Assembly: GCF_900178005.1 (NCBI RefSeq)
Contig: NZ_FXBS01000006.1
Coordinates: 1,707,585-1,771,584, forward strand
Reading direction: 5' to 3'
DNA: 64,000 nucleotides
From: Tuberibacillus sp. Marseille-P3662
GTDB taxonomy: Bacteria; Bacillota; Bacilli; Bacillales; Sporolactobacillaceae
Shown here: positions 18,503-27,996 of the stretch, piece by piece
Layout of the letters: each line of letters opens with the position of its first letter
How positions within the stretch are numbered: the first letter of the stretch is position 1
Made by a program: the position numbers and the translations under genes
The notes under the pieces: model-generated
Database searches by the model: none
The model's input: the letters and a program-made list of their open reading frames with translations, nothing else
Told to the model about the DNA's origin: nothing

Positions 18503-19432
18503 TTATTCCGGCAACATCACCTTACTAAATTCATCTATAAATGCTTCATAATGAAGTTTGGTGGCAATAGCCGTTTTTCCTGTTTCACTTGTTGGTCGAA
18601 GGTCAATATAGGACAGTCCCCTTGCTTCTTTATCCTCTACAACATTTGCATCATAGTATATGAAATCAACGATGGCAGGATTTTTAACAAGTATAATAGT
18701 GAGAAGATCGTGAATAGGAGCACCCGAAATACCCGGTATACTTTTTTTATAGAATTCGTAGTAATACTCAAAGACAGGCGCGATCATGAAGGCATAGACG
18801 TTTTTCTTGTTTTTGGAAACGACGTCCACAATATCCGGAGTGATAATGGCGAATTGAGTGACATTTAGCGGGGTTATCGTCAGGTTATGTGCAAACTTAA
18901 GAACATAATTAGATGACGTCGGATCTCCAAAGAAATTTGCTTCCGCCAGGGCCGTTACGTTACCCGGAACAAAGAATGCCCCGCCCATTACATAAAAAGA
19001 ATGAACCATTTTTATTTGATCTGGAAATAGAGTAAATGCAGTTGCCAGGGTCGTTGAACGGCCTGTATCTACAATGATGAGCTCATTGCTATATCGTTCT
19101 ATGATGAGACGAATGGTGTCAAAAGGATATATCTGATATTGCATATTACCAGGAGGCTGTATCGGACCGATGCCTTCCTCACCGTGAATTTCTGGGTAAA
19201 ACGTGACTTCTTCCTGCTGAATTGGATTGGAAGCACCAGGAATAATGGGGATGTCCTTTCTACCCGCTAATTGTACCAAATAAGCAGCATTGGCTGTCGC
19301 CTGGTCTTTTGTTACATTACCATAACCGGTGACGATACCAACCAGTTCGATTTCAGGATCCATCATGGTATACATAATTGCCAAAGAATCATCAATTCCA
19401 GGATCACAAAATAAAAGAATTTTTTTCGTAAT
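18503..19432 (-). CDS. Nucleoside hydrolase family protein (inosine/uridine-preferring type)
   Basis: Family member of about 309-321 aa that would hydrolyse the N-glycosidic bond of ribonucleosides. The Ca-binding motif CDPGIDDSLA is at the N-terminus, GIVTGYGNV follows, and the late HD pair appears in PIHDLLTI (about 255). The start is unusual. The only in-frame standard start ahead of the motif is a TTG at 19468, which has no ribosome site. A very strong AGGGGAGGGG lies between it and an ATT at 19432, so ATT initiation or a TTG start are the choices. An enzyme of the same fold with another substrate cannot be excluded. Confidence 0.82.
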   Translation of the reverse strand: MTKKILLFCDPGIDDSLAIMYTMMDPEIELVGIVTGYGNVTKDQATANAAYLVQLAGRKDIPIIPGASNPIQQEEVTFYPEIHGEEGIGPIQPPGNMQYQIYPFDTIRLIIERYSNELIIVDTGRSTTLATAFTLFPDQIKMVHSFYVMGGAFFVPGNVTALAEANFFGDPTSSNYVLKFAHNLTITPLNVTQFAIITPDIVDVVSKNKKNVYAFMIAPVFEYYYEFYKKSIPGISGAPIHDLLTIILVKNPAIVDFIYYDANVVEDKEARGLSYIDLRPTSETGKTAIATKLHYEAFIDEFSKVMLPE

Positions 19433-19560
19433 AAGAAGCCCCCCTCCCCTTCTATTGTATATGTCCAATATTCATGAATCGTGCTTGAAACAGTGATGAG
19501 CAGGGATGGTTCGAGATCAGTGAGAAAGTCTTAGTGTGGATTTTAGTGATAAATGGTAAT

Positions 19561-19593
19561 GGCCCCGATCATCGGCTTTTAATGATCGGGGCC
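19561..19593. terminator. Bidirectional terminator after betA
   Basis: GGCCCCGATCAT pairs perfectly with ATGATCGGGGCC around a nine-base loop and is followed by ACCTTTTG on the plus strand. It sits between the betA stop and the divergently placed nucleoside hydrolase promoter region. Confidence 0.7.
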
Positions 19594-19728
19594 ACCTTTT
19601 GTTGAATGATTTCTACTATCTATTGCTTGATTTATATTCATTGCCATATATCTCTGCCATCAGTGATATCATCGTATTTTTTCTTACACTGATTTCTGTT
19701 CCGCTTGCGAAACAAGGCTTCTATCAAC

Positions 19729-21414
19729 TTATTTCTCGACGGTGCCTGCATCTTTTGGATGGACGCCATGACGATAATAGTCCTTATACTCAGGTTTCAT
19801 TGGTTTTTGTCCAGAGATGATGTCGGCTGCTTTTTCTGCCAACATCAACACCGGTGCATGGATATTGCCATTCGTCGTATGCGGCATAGCAGACGCATCA
19901 ACAACCCGTACGTTATCCAAGCCATGAACCTTCATGGTCAGCGGATCAACGACGGCCATCGGATCTGAAGCCGGACCCATTTTTGCCGTGCAGGATGGAT
20001 GAAGTGCTGTTTCAGCGTCATTCGCGACCCACTCCAGAATTTCCTCATCCGTTTGGACAGAAGGCCCTGGGGAAATTTCACCTGAATTGTAAGGCGCTAA
20101 CGCTGGCTGGGAAAGAATTTTCCGCGAAACGCGTATGGCTTCAATCCACTCACGCCGATCCTCTTCGGTAGATAAATAGTTAAATACAATGCTCGGATGC
20201 TCAAAAGGATCTCGCGAACGGATCTTCAGGCTTCCCCGGGAGTTCGAGTACATCGGTCCAACGTGTACTTGGAATCCATGTTCCGTATCCGTTTTTTGGC
20301 CGTCATATCGAACCGAAAGCGGAAGGAAGTGGAACATCAGATTCGGATAATCAACATCTTCATTCGAACGGACGAAACCTCCACCTTCAAAATGGTTCGA
20401 TGCTGCCGGGCCAGTACGTCCAAGTAGCCATTGCAAGCCGATCCAAGGCATTTTTGCTTTATTTAGGCTAGGCTGTTCGGAAACAGGCTGCGGACAAGCA
20501 TGCTGAATATATACTTCAAGATGATCCTCAAGATTTTCCCCTACACCCGGTAGGTCAACTACTGGTTGAATACCAAGCGAACGTAAGTGATCAGCGTCTC
20601 CCACACCGGACAGCTGAAGGAGCTGTGGTGTGTTAAATGCACCACCGGAAAGGATCACCTCTCCCGCATTAACCTTATAAGTCTTTCCATTCTTTTTGTA
20701 TGTCACCCCATTTGCCCGGGTACCATCAAAATCGATACTGGTAACAAAAGCACGCGTCTTCACTGTAAGGTTTTTGCGTCGCATCGCCGGACGTAAATAG
20801 GCACGTGAAGCTGACACACGTCTGCCGTTATGCACATGACTATCGAATGGCCCGAATCCTTCCTGACGAAAACCATTGACATCGGGGGTTTTAGAGTAAC
20901 CAGCCTCAACACCTGCATCGAAAAAGGCTTGAAATAAAGGGTTCGTGGCAGGTCCGCGCTTTAATTTAAGTGGACCGTTGTGGCCGCGGTACTCATCAGA
21001 TGGATCGGCTCCAAAGGCCGTTTCCAGTCGTTTAAAATATGGCAGACAATGGGCATAGTCCCAAGTTTCCATACCCGGGGCAGATCCCCACCGTTCATAG
21101 TCCATCGGATTGCCACGCTGATAAATCATGCCGTTGATGGAACTCGATCCCCCAAGGACTTTTCCCCGGGCATGCGCGACACGCCGTCCATTCATATAAG
21201 GCTCAGAGTCAGTCGAGTAGATCCAGTCATAGAAGCGATTGCCTGACGGGAACATCAAAGCTGCTGGCATTTGAATAAATAGATCCCATGGATAATCGCT
21301 ACGCCCTGCTTCCAAGACCAATACACTGCACGATTCATCTTTACTTAGACGGTTGCCCAGTACCGAACCCGCACTACCGCCACCAACGATGACATAGTCG
21401 TATGTTTGATTCAT
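19729..21414 (-). CDS. betA: Choline dehydrogenase (FAD, GMC oxidoreductase)
   Basis: FAD-dependent GMC oxidoreductase of 561 aa that oxidises choline to betaine aldehyde. It has the FAD motif [17 protein letters not shown] (about 8-24), the GMC signature [15 protein letters not shown] (about 80-95), the second signature [15 protein letters not shown] (about 255), and active-site His residues in HPSCTAKMG and the C-terminal [17 protein letters not shown]. The frame extends upstream into gbsA, but AAGGAGG before the ATG at 21414 fixes the start. It lies 25 bases after gbsA and is surely co-transcribed with it. This dehydrogenase replaces the alcohol dehydrogenase GbsB of Bacillus subtilis; the combination resembles the Staphylococcus choline cluster. 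Confidence 0.93.
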   Translation of the reverse strand: MNQTYDYVIVGGGSAGSVLGNRLSKDESCSVLVLEAGRSDYPWDLFIQMPAALMFPSGNRFYDWIYSTDSEPYMNGRRVAHARGKVLGGSSSINGMIYQRGNPMDYERWGSAPGMETWDYAHCLPYFKRLETAFGADPSDEYRGHNGPLKLKRGPATNPLFQAFFDAGVEAGYSKTPDVNGFRQEGFGPFDSHVHNGRRVSASRAYLRPAMRRKNLTVKTRAFVTSIDFDGTRANGVTYKKNGKTYKVNAGEVILSGGAFNTPQLLQLSGVGDADHLRSLGIQPVVDLPGVGENLEDHLEVYIQHACPQPVSEQPSLNKAKMPWIGLQWLLGRTGPAASNHFEGGGFVRSNEDVDYPNLMFHFLPLSVRYDGQKTDTEHGFQVHVGPMYSNSRGSLKIRSRDPFEHPSIVFNYLSTEEDRREWIEAIRVSRKILSQPALAPYNSGEISPGPSVQTDEEILEWVANDAETALHPSCTAKMGPASDPMAVVDPLTMKVHGLDNVRVVDASAMPHTTNGNIHAPVLMLAEKAADIISGQKPMKPEYKDYYRHGVHPKDAGTVEK

Positions 21415-21439
21415 CTGTAAAACCTCCTTAATGAAAAGA

Positions 21440-22912
21440 TTATTTGAACCACTGAACAGGTTCTGGTTGTTTATTGCGGTAAATGTGTTTGACCTCTGTG
21501 TATTCATCCATGCCTTCGCGGCCAAGCTCGCGACCAATACCAGATTGCTTATAACCGCCCCATGGCGCTTGTGCGAAATAAGGATGGAAATCATTGATCC
21601 AAACGGTACCTAGTCTGAGCCGTGAGGCAACAAATTCAGCTTTATCCAAATCCTGAGTCCATACGGCACCGGCTAATCCGTAAATCGTATCGTTCGCGAA
21701 TTGTACGGCTTCTTCTTTGGACGTGAACGTTTCTACGGTTAATACCGGGCCAAAGACCTCTTCCTGAACGATGCGCATGTCACTTGTACAATTAGTAAAA
21801 ATCGTTGGTAAATAAAAGAAACCATTTTGTAGTTCGGCCGCTTCAGGACGCTGGCCACCCACTGCGAGTGTTGCTCCCTCTTCTTTACCAATCTCGACGT
21901 ACTTTTCAACTTTGGCACGGTGTTCAGCGGAAATCAGTGGACCGCTTTGTGTATCTTTATCAAAGCCGTTGCCCAACTTAATTCTTTTTGCCCGTTCAAC
22001 TAGGGCTTCCACAAACTGATCATGAATACTTTCTTCAACTAATAGTCTTGCACCCGCTGAGCAAACTTGCCCGGCATGAAAAAATACTGCATTCAAAGCT
22101 TGATCAACTGCTGTTTCAAAATCAGCATCAGCAAAAACCACATTCGGATTCTTACCGCCAAGCTCAAGCGCAATTTTTTTCACATTATGGCTAGCGGATT
22201 GCATGATCGACTTTCCAGTTTCGATACCGCCCGTAAATGAAATGAGATCAACGTCGGTATTCGTAGATAATTCAGCACCAGCGGATTTCCCAGGGCCAAG
22301 CACTAAATTGGCGACGCCTTTTGGCACACCAGCTTCTTCGATAAGTTCAAAGACTTTAACCGTTGTTAGCGGTGTAATTTCACTCGGCTTCATAATAATT
22401 GTGTTACCAGCGGCTAAGGCCGGTGCAATTTTCCATGCGGCCTGTAGTAGTGGATAGTTCCATGGCGTAATTTGCCCACAGACACCGACAGGCTCACGGA
22501 CGACTTTACTTTCAGAGTTCGGAATCGGAGACTCAATCACTTCACCGCCATCTTTATCAGCTAAACCGCCGAAATAAAGAAAAACATTGGCGATGTCACT
22601 CATATCGGCACGGCTTTCTTCGACCGTTTTACCCGTATCCCATGTCTCTAGTTCAGCAAGTTCTTCAAGATCCCGGCGAATCAATGTACCTATTTGATAG
22701 ACAAGTTCACCGCGTTCATTAGCGGGCAACGTTCTCCAATCACCTTCGTCAAATGCGGTTCTTGCCGCTTGAATCGCTGCTTGGGCGTCCTTCTCGTTAC
22801 CTTCCGCAGCCGTTGCAACGACTTCTTGATTGTAAGGATTAATGATCTCCCGCGTCTCTCCGGACAGGGCTTGAACCCATTCGCCATTTATATACATTCT
22901 TTTTAAAGTCAA
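21440..22912 (-). CDS. gbsA: Betaine aldehyde dehydrogenase
   Basis: NAD(P)-dependent aldehyde dehydrogenase of 490 aa making glycine betaine from betaine aldehyde. It shows the conserved Asn in [13 protein letters not shown] (about 150), the cofactor loop [10 protein letters not shown] (about 226), the general-base Glu in [13 protein letters not shown] (about 250) and the nucleophile Cys in [14 protein letters not shown] (about 285). The start is TTG with AAAGGAG seven bases ahead. It is divergent from gbsR, the expected choline-responsive repressor, with a 281-base AT-rich gap between them. Confidence 0.94.
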   Translation of the reverse strand: MTLKRMYINGEWVQALSGETREIINPYNQEVVATAAEGNEKDAQAAIQAARTAFDEGDWRTLPANERGELVYQIGTLIRRDLEELAELETWDTGKTVEESRADMSDIANVFLYFGGLADKDGGEVIESPIPNSESKVVREPVGVCGQITPWNYPLLQAAWKIAPALAAGNTIIMKPSEITPLTTVKVFELIEEAGVPKGVANLVLGPGKSAGAELSTNTDVDLISFTGGIETGKSIMQSASHNVKKIALELGGKNPNVVFADADFETAVDQALNAVFFHAGQVCSAGARLLVEESIHDQFVEALVERAKRIKLGNGFDKDTQSGPLISAEHRAKVEKYVEIGKEEGATLAVGGQRPEAAELQNGFFYLPTIFTNCTSDMRIVQEEVFGPVLTVETFTSKEEAVQFANDTIYGLAGAVWTQDLDKAEFVASRLRLGTVWINDFHPYFAQAPWGGYKQSGIGRELGREGMDEYTEVKHIYRNKQPEPVQWFK

Positions 22913-23101
22913 ACCACCACTCCTTTATGTCATTTGTTTAATCAGTTTAATCAATTAAATTTATTAAATATTTATTTAACGTTTTTAACAATATAAATCT
23001 ACCATTCCCCTATTAATCTGTCAAACCTCTAAAAAAATTTGAAATGATCATCAGTCGTTGATACGACAACGTTGAGTTTATCATCAAAATAAATTTAACT
23101 T

Positions 23102-23163
23102 TTGACATATTAGAATCATTCGTTAACATAAGGACTGTATCAAAAATATTTAACATATTAAAT
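23102..23163 (+). promoter_or_regulatory. gbsR/gbsA divergent control region with AT-rich inverted repeat
   Basis: TTGACA at 23102 with TAACAT 16 bases later is a plausible gbsR promoter. ATTTAA-CATA-TTAAAT at 23148-23163 is a perfect inverted repeat just before gbsR. Similar TTTAAT/ATTTAA elements recur near 22935-22985 on the gbsA side. These are candidates for GbsR binding; none is proven. Confidence 0.45.
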
Positions 23164-23193
23164 TTTTTTAATACCAACGAAGGGGGGACGAAT

Positions 23194-23757
23194 ATGGACA
23201 AAACTTATACTAGTGATGCTGACCAAGCTATTTCTGAAGCAAAGTCACTGGTCATTGACGCCCTTGCCGAAACGATGGACTTATACGGGGTCACACGAAG
23301 CGTTGGTACGCTATACGGAACCATGTATCTTGAAAATGACATGACGTTAGATGAGATGCGTGAAGATCTCGGTATGAGTAAACCAAGCATGAGCACAGGG
23401 GTTAAACGACTTCAGGAATTCAACATCGTCAAAAAAACTTTTCAAAAAGGAACAAGAAAAAACACCTATATTGCTGAGAAAGATTTCTTCCGTTTCTTTG
23501 AAAACTTTTTCACTAAGAAATGGGAACGTGAAGCCCAACTTAACTTAGAGGCTATTTCACATGCTCAAGTACGACTACAGGACGTGATTGATTCGAAAGA
23601 GACGCCTGATCCATTCAAACAAGAGGCACAGGATATGCTTGAGCAGTTCGAGGATTCGAAACCCTATTATTATTGGTTAAAAAAACTCGTTCACTCGATT
23701 GAAACCGGCGAGTTATTTAAGTATATTCCCTTTGATGACCATAAGCCTGATGATTAA
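23194..23757 (+). CDS. gbsR: GbsR/MarR-type choline-responsive regulator
   Basis: 187-aa regulator of the GbsR subgroup of MarR-like proteins. A winged helix occupies about 40-100 (GTLYGTMYLENDMTLDEM, LGMSKPSMSTGVKRL as recognition helix), followed by a helical dimer and ligand domain. In Bacillus subtilis GbsR represses choline oxidation and uptake genes until choline is bound. Here it is divergent from gbsA-betA and followed 52 bases later by a betaine-binding protein gene on its own strand, so it may control both. Strong GAAGGGGGG ribosome site. Confidence 0.92.
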   Translation: MDKTYTSDADQAISEAKSLVIDALAETMDLYGVTRSVGTLYGTMYLENDMTLDEMREDLGMSKPSMSTGVKRLQEFNIVKKTFQKGTRKNTYIAEKDFFRFFENFFTKKWEREAQLNLEAISHAQVRLQDVIDSKETPDPFKQEAQDMLEQFEDSKPYYYWLKKLVHSIETGELFKYIPFDDHKPDD

Positions 23758-23809
23758 CGTTCAGCTGAGCGTTGATATATTCTAAAATTCACTAGGAGGA
23801 ATTGTAAGT

Positions 23810-24739
23810 ATGACAAGAAAAATGTCCATTTCCAGTCTTACTATGATTATTATACTTTCGATGGTTTTGTCGGCATGCGGCAGCAATGGAAGTTCCGCTA
23901 GCAACGGGAATGACAGCGGTAAAAGCGATGTCAACCTTGGGCAAAAAGAAGTGACGCTTGCTTATGTTTCGTGGGAGTCCGCCGTGGCTAGTAACAACGT
24001 TATGAAACAGGTTCTTGAAAATGTAGGCTATAACGTGACAATAAAACAGGTGAGCACCGGAACCATGTATGCCGGGGTTGCGGATGGATCAGTGGATGCA
24101 ACGATCTCTTCATGGTTGCCAACCACCGATAAAAGTTACTGGAACCGGTACAAAGATCAATTGAACGACATCGGCACCAGCCTGAAAAAAGCACCACAAG
24201 GACTCTACGTTCCCGACTATATGGATATCGATTCAGTTAAAGATTTAGCCAACAACAAAAACAATGTTGGTCAAAAGACTGGATGGACCGTCACTGGCAT
24301 TGATGCTGGAGCCGGGGAAATGCAGATTATAAAAGACAAAATGTTCCCGGCATATGGGTTAAACGATAAATGGGATTTAAAAGCCAGTTCTAGTCCAGCC
24401 ATGCTTGCCACAGTAAAAAAGGCCATTGATGACCATAAGCCAATCGTCGCTGTTCTATGGCAGCCACATTGGGCCGTTAGTCAATGGGATATGAAGCTAT
24501 TGAAAGATTCAAAGGATGTGTTCAAAAAGCCGGATGATATTCATACGCTTGCCCGTAAAGGTTTCAAGGCAGACGCTCCAGCAGCTTATCAAATTCTCAA
24601 TCAATTCCACTGGGAAAAGAAAGATATGGAAAAAGTTATGACCATGATCCACAATGACATGGAACCCAAAGCAGCCGCCAAAAAATGGATTAAGAACAAC
24701 CAAGATCTTGTCTCTGAATGGACCAAAGATCTTAAATAA
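23810..24739 (+). CDS. opuAC: Glycine betaine ABC transporter substrate-binding lipoprotein (OpuAC-like)
   Basis: 309-aa lipoprotein with a signal peptide ending in the lipobox LSAC (Cys at about 23), followed by a Ser/Gly/Asn-rich linker. The binding domain carries Trp residues of the type forming the aromatic cage for quaternary amines (SYWNRYKDQ, LWQPHWAVSQWDMK). It would capture glycine betaine or a related compound at the outer membrane face. The ATPase and permease partners (OpuAA, OpuAB) are not next to it, so it is an orphan; a transporter elsewhere would be needed, or it may act as a sensor. A terminator follows. Confidence 0.88.
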   Translation: MTRKMSISSLTMIIILSMVLSACGSNGSSASNGNDSGKSDVNLGQKEVTLAYVSWESAVASNNVMKQVLENVGYNVTIKQVSTGTMYAGVADGSVDATISSWLPTTDKSYWNRYKDQLNDIGTSLKKAPQGLYVPDYMDIDSVKDLANNKNNVGQKTGWTVTGIDAGAGEMQIIKDKMFPAYGLNDKWDLKASSSPAMLATVKKAIDDHKPIVAVLWQPHWAVSQWDMKLLKDSKDVFKKPDDIHTLARKGFKADAPAAYQILNQFHWEKKDMEKVMTMIHNDMEPKAAAKKWIKNNQDLVSEWTKDLK

Positions 24740-24760
24740 ACGACAACCATTCAAATTTAA

Positions 24761-24810
24761 AAACCCGGTTCAATATGTCTATACAGACATGTCTTGAATC
24801 GGGTTTTCTT
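24761..24810 (+). terminator. Rho-independent terminator of the betaine-binding gene
   Basis: AACCCGGTTCAA / TTGAATCGGGTT plus inner ATGTCT / AGACAT pairing gives a long stem, followed by TTTTCTT. Confidence 0.85.
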
Positions 24811-24864
24811 AACTTGATTTTGGCTTCATTTTTACCACCCTTTTTTGATAAACCAGTCAACGTC

Positions 24865-25115
24865 CTATTCTATGTCTCTCACATCACTAGGATAATGAAC
24901 ACCAAGATATATTCGACTCACTCCGATAAGCAGAACAAGAATAACCATCGATACAGCAGCTATCCACTTTCGCACATGTGATTGGATGAATAAAAAAAGA
25001 AAACATCCTAACATTCCGTAAAAAATTATTGCATTCGTCGAGTGACCGCACGGGAAACTATAGCCTGTTTCTTCAATTAATCGTCTAATCTCCGGTCGCC
25101 AAACTACACAGTCAT
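24865..25115 (-). pseudogene. PAP2-family phosphatase remnant
   Basis: The minus strand downstream of yetF reads RRLIEETGYSFPCGHS, then GVSRIYLGVHYPSDV about 45 residues later, then stops after RDIE. SFPxGH and SRxYLGVHYPSDV are the second and third PAP2 phosphatase motifs. The N-terminal part and the last helix are missing. About 80 codons remain, partly overlapping the yetF stop. In many Bacillus relatives such phosphatases sit beside membrane genes, but here it cannot be functional. Confidence 0.75.
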
Positions 25116-25960
25116 TTTATATAGGGGATCATGTTCAGAATTGTATTCTGAAGGGATACAGCCTGTTCTCTAGCTCCAGAATTATTTGTCTGTTTTGAAT
25201 AGCTTTCAAGGTCTGCATAGACCTTTTCAAGAGCATCAACTAATAAAGACCCTTTATGAATCACAGGAGTCGTAGTTTTCTCATCATATAGGTCAACATA
25301 GACATTTCCTTTTGAATCAATTTGTGCCAGAAAAACATCTCCAAAGTCCAGAGCTCCATACTTTTTTATCTCTCCTAAGAGCCATTCTTTTGAATAACCT
25401 AACGCCAATAATCCCTTCTCCAAAAGAGTCCCATCCATAATGACAATGGTTGGACCATGTTCCCTATCTACCGTCATACCTAATGTCGTTGGCGTCACAG
25501 ACTGTTGTTCTGTTTTCTTCATAACACTTAGTTGACCGTTCGTTTCTAAAACAGCCATTTCAATATCCGACAATTTAAATATATTTTTCTCTCTCAGTAA
25601 AAGCATAAGCTCATCTATCGCCATTTGGTTCTTCTTCAGATTCCTTTCTTTCACTTCCCCGTTTTCGATCACAATAGAAGGCTTCCCGTCCGTTAGCCGT
25701 AGAAATGTTTTGGATTTTAGACCTGCAAAAGCTAATATTATAGGAAAAAGTCCCCATATTATCAGTGCCATCAGTCCGTTTGAAATTTTTATGTTTTGAT
25801 CAACAGACATACTGGCAGCAATAGATCCAATTGTAATTCCTACGCAGTAATCAAAAAAAGTGACTTGGGATAATTGTTTCTTGCCCATAACCCTGGCCAT
25901 GAACAACAGCAGAATAAAAGCACCAATAGAACGAATTAAGGTGAGTAGAAATTCTGGCAC
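25112..25960 (-). CDS. YetF/DUF421 family membrane protein
   Basis: 282 aa. Three N-terminal membrane helices (about 5-25, 35-55, 60-80) contain GKKQLSQVTFFDYCVGITIGSIAA, the typical DUF421 stretch. Two YetF cytosolic domains follow (about 90-160 and 165-270). The function is not firmly known; family members are linked to spore membranes and germinant receptor stability in Bacillus. It starts with GTG behind GGAGGAG. The DUF4363 lipoprotein gene, its common partner, lies divergently 93 bases away. Confidence 0.88.
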   Translation of the reverse strand: MPEFLLTLIRSIGAFILLLFMARVMGKKQLSQVTFFDYCVGITIGSIAASMSVDQNIKISNGLMALIIWGLFPIILAFAGLKSKTFLRLTDGKPSIVIENGEVKERNLKKNQMAIDELMLLLREKNIFKLSDIEMAVLETNGQLSVMKKTEQQSVTPTTLGMTVDREHGPTIVIMDGTLLEKGLLALGYSKEWLLGEIKKYGALDFGDVFLAQIDSKGNVYVDLYDEKTTTPVIHKGSLLVDALEKVYADLESYSKQTNNSGAREQAVSLQNTILNMIPYIK

Positions 25961-26052
25961 TCAAAACTCCTCCAATTAGCAAATGAACTATGATATGTAT
26001 GCTTTATTATTGGACAACCTAAAACTATCCATTCAATAAGGAGGTATTAAAT

Positions 26053-26391
26053 ATGTTGAAAAGAGTGATCTTTCTATCCTTTTTATTAATAACCGTTACA
26101 GGGTGTACAAATCGGATAGGAGGAGATATATTTTTCAATCAAATCGATGAGCTACAATATTCTTTAAATCATTCGGAGTGGGAGCAATTCACAAATGAGG
26201 CGAATGAATTAAAGCGTTTATATGAAGAGGATAAATGGGTCCTACAATTACTGGGGGATGAGGGAGAGTATGAAGCATTACATGAAAACATTAACCAACT
26301 CATCGCTGCTACCAAAGAAAAGGATAGAACACAAACGCGTGTTTCTTTAGCTTCCATCAGAACGTTATTACAAAATATATATACCATGTGA
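26053..26391 (+). CDS. DUF4363-like small lipoprotein
   Basis: 112 aa with a short signal peptide and lipobox VTGC (Cys about 18). The rest is helical and acidic, with repeated Trp/Glu-rich segments (NHSEWEQFTNEANELKR). DUF4363 proteins commonly accompany YetF proteins and this one is divergent from yetF. Function unknown. Confidence 0.75.
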   Translation: MLKRVIFLSFLLITVTGCTNRIGGDIFFNQIDELQYSLNHSEWEQFTNEANELKRLYEEDKWVLQLLGDEGEYEALHENINQLIAATKEKDRTQTRVSLASIRTLLQNIYTM

Positions 26392-26609
26392 GTGGGATCA
26401 TCTATCTTTGCTCTGTTATGACATCATTGTAGAAAGAGAAAAGTTATTAAAGGGAACACTTTTCCTTGACAACAAAATAATTAATTCAGGACAATGCTCA
26501 CCCCCCCATTTGTGTTACAAATATTAGGTCCATTAGATTAATTTCAAACACACATTACCTTTACAAGTGCATAGGCTAATTTATATATTTAGTGAAAGGA
26601 TGGAGAAAC

Positions 26610-27203
26610 ATGTACTATAATCCTTATATATATCCATGGCAATATCAATATCCTTACTATGCAAATGTACCAATGAATCATTATGGAAGACAGCCGATTT
26701 ACGGGGGCTCTCCTAATGAAGGAGGATATGCAAACGGATTTAATGGTTCTCGATCTTCCAATGGTAATGGTCATATTTCTTTAACAGACTATGGACCAAA
26801 TCCATTTGTGGTAAATATTAATGAAGCATCAAAGCAAAACGATACGTTTCGTACCGCGTTGTGGACAGGAGAGCATTTACAAGTTACTTTAATGAGTATC
26901 GCCGTTAGGGAAGATATTGGCTTGGAGATTCATCCTAATGTTGATCAATTCATACGTATTGAACAAGGTCAGGGAATTGTTCAAATGGGTAAAAATAAAG
27001 ATAATTTAAACTTTAAAAGCAATGTCTATGATGATTCTGCAATCATCATACCTGCAGGAACGTGGCATAATGTAACCAATACAGGTAATACTCCGTTAAA
27101 ACTATACTCGATCTACGCTCCACCTAATCATCCATTCGGTACTGTACATGTTACCAAACAAGATGCAATGACTGAAGAAGAAGGTCATGACAACGAAAAT
27201 TGA
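26610..27203 (+). CDS. Cupin domain protein with Tyr-rich N-terminus
   Basis: About 197 aa. Residues 1-45 are rich in Tyr, Pro, Asn and Gly (YYNPYIYPWQYQYPYY), recalling spore-coat or surface proteins. The cupin barrel follows (about 75-185) with the metal-site pattern GLEIHPNVDQFIRIEQGQG and IPAGTWHNVTNTG. The ATG at 26610 is preted by AAAGGATGGAG; a GTG at 26592 has no site. The last 17 bases overlap the ferritin-like gene, so the two are translationally coupled. Related Bacillus cupin-ferritin pairs suggest an iron or spore-associated role, which is an inference. Confidence 0.85.
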   Translation: MYYNPYIYPWQYQYPYYANVPMNHYGRQPIYGGSPNEGGYANGFNGSRSSNGNGHISLTDYGPNPFVVNINEASKQNDTFRTALWTGEHLQVTLMSIAVREDIGLEIHPNVDQFIRIEQGQGIVQMGKNKDNLNFKSNVYDDSAIIIPAGTWHNVTNTGNTPLKLYSIYAPPNHPFGTVHVTKQDAMTEEEGHDNEN

Positions 27204-27660
27204 GCATATTTCTACAAATTTATATTTAGCTATGTCAGCTTATATGGATCGTAAAAATTATACAGGCATGGCAAAGTGGCTCAGGCTTCAATCAGAAGAG
27301 GAGCGCACACATATGTTAACCTTAATTGATTATTTATCTGGGAAAGATGGGGTTGTAAAACTTAGTGAGGTTCCAGCACAATCTACCAATTTTGGAACAC
27401 CTCTTGAAACTTTTCAATCAGTTTTGAAGCATGAGCAGTATGTGACAAATTCGTATCGTCAAGCTTATGATTATATTAAACAAGTAGATCCACAAACAAC
27501 GGTCATTATTCAGGATTTTCTAAGAGAACAAATTGATGAGGAAGCACAATCATTAACCATAGTGGAACGTCTTAAATTAGCGGGGGATAATCCTTCAGCA
27601 TTATTACTTCTTGATCAAGAACTTGGTCAAAGACAGAACAGTGTAGCTCCTGCTGGTTAA
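27187..27660 (+). CDS. Ferritin-like protein with shortened first helix
   Basis: 157 aa related to bacterial non-haem ferritin. Ligand-type residues are seen in KIEHISTNLY, SEEERTHM (the E-x-x-H pair about 40), KHEQ (about 90) and EQIDEE (about 120), and the C-terminal LLLLDQELGQRQ matches ferritin tails. Compared with FtnA the first 12 or so residues are missing. A stop codon lies five codons upstream in frame, so no longer start exists. Translation begins inside the end of the cupin gene. It may still form a four-helix bundle; whether it stores iron is uncertain. Confidence 0.82.
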   Translation: MTTKIEHISTNLYLAMSAYMDRKNYTGMAKWLRLQSEEERTHMLTLIDYLSGKDGVVKLSEVPAQSTNFGTPLETFQSVLKHEQYVTNSYRQAYDYIKQVDPQTTVIIQDFLREQIDEEAQSLTIVERLKLAGDNPSALLLLDQELGQRQNSVAPAG

Positions 27661-27751
27661 TATCTACAATAATGTTATTCCTTCAGATAAAAACTCTGAT
27701 TCATCGTCACTTTTTGTGAAATGCCAGGTCAGATGATTTTGTTTTTAGTTG

Positions 27752-27977
27752 TGAATCAATTTCATCATTTAAAACTAAAACAGAAAATCCAAACATTTTT
27801 AAGTGTGCCTAGCCTGTTGATTTCCACTCTAGGCGGACGCTTTCCGCGGGCATGGCTTGAGCCTCCTCATGCTTCGCATTGCGGGGTCTCAAGACTCATG
27901 CTATTCCCGCAGGAGTCGCCGCCTGCCGTTCCAATCAACGATGTTAACGCGCTGAATGGACAAACATTAATACATTA
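27752..27977. repeat. Interspersed repeat, copy B (without insertion)
   Basis: About 225 bases nearly identical to the two ends of the repeat at 16797-17186, with TTTCCGCGGGCATGGCTTGA and ATTCCCGCAGGAGTCGCCG. The two GC-rich parts are partly complementary (GCGGGxAT / ATxCCCGC), so the element can fold. The whole 27661-27996 gap has no gene. Similar sequences are, to my knowledge, scattered in many Bacillaceae genomes. Confidence 0.8.
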
Positions 27978-27996
27978 GACCGTTCGAGTGTTCGAA

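Noticed and set aside
19415-21594. N-terminal extension of BetA to base 21594
   Set aside because: The extension overlaps gbsA and precedes a strong ribosome site at the ATG 21414; the FAD motif follows directly after that ATG.
27187-27660. Frameshift joining the ferritin to a longer upstream start
   Set aside because: The cupin gene occupies the upstream bases with its own intact frame, and a stop closes the ferritin frame five codons before the ATG.
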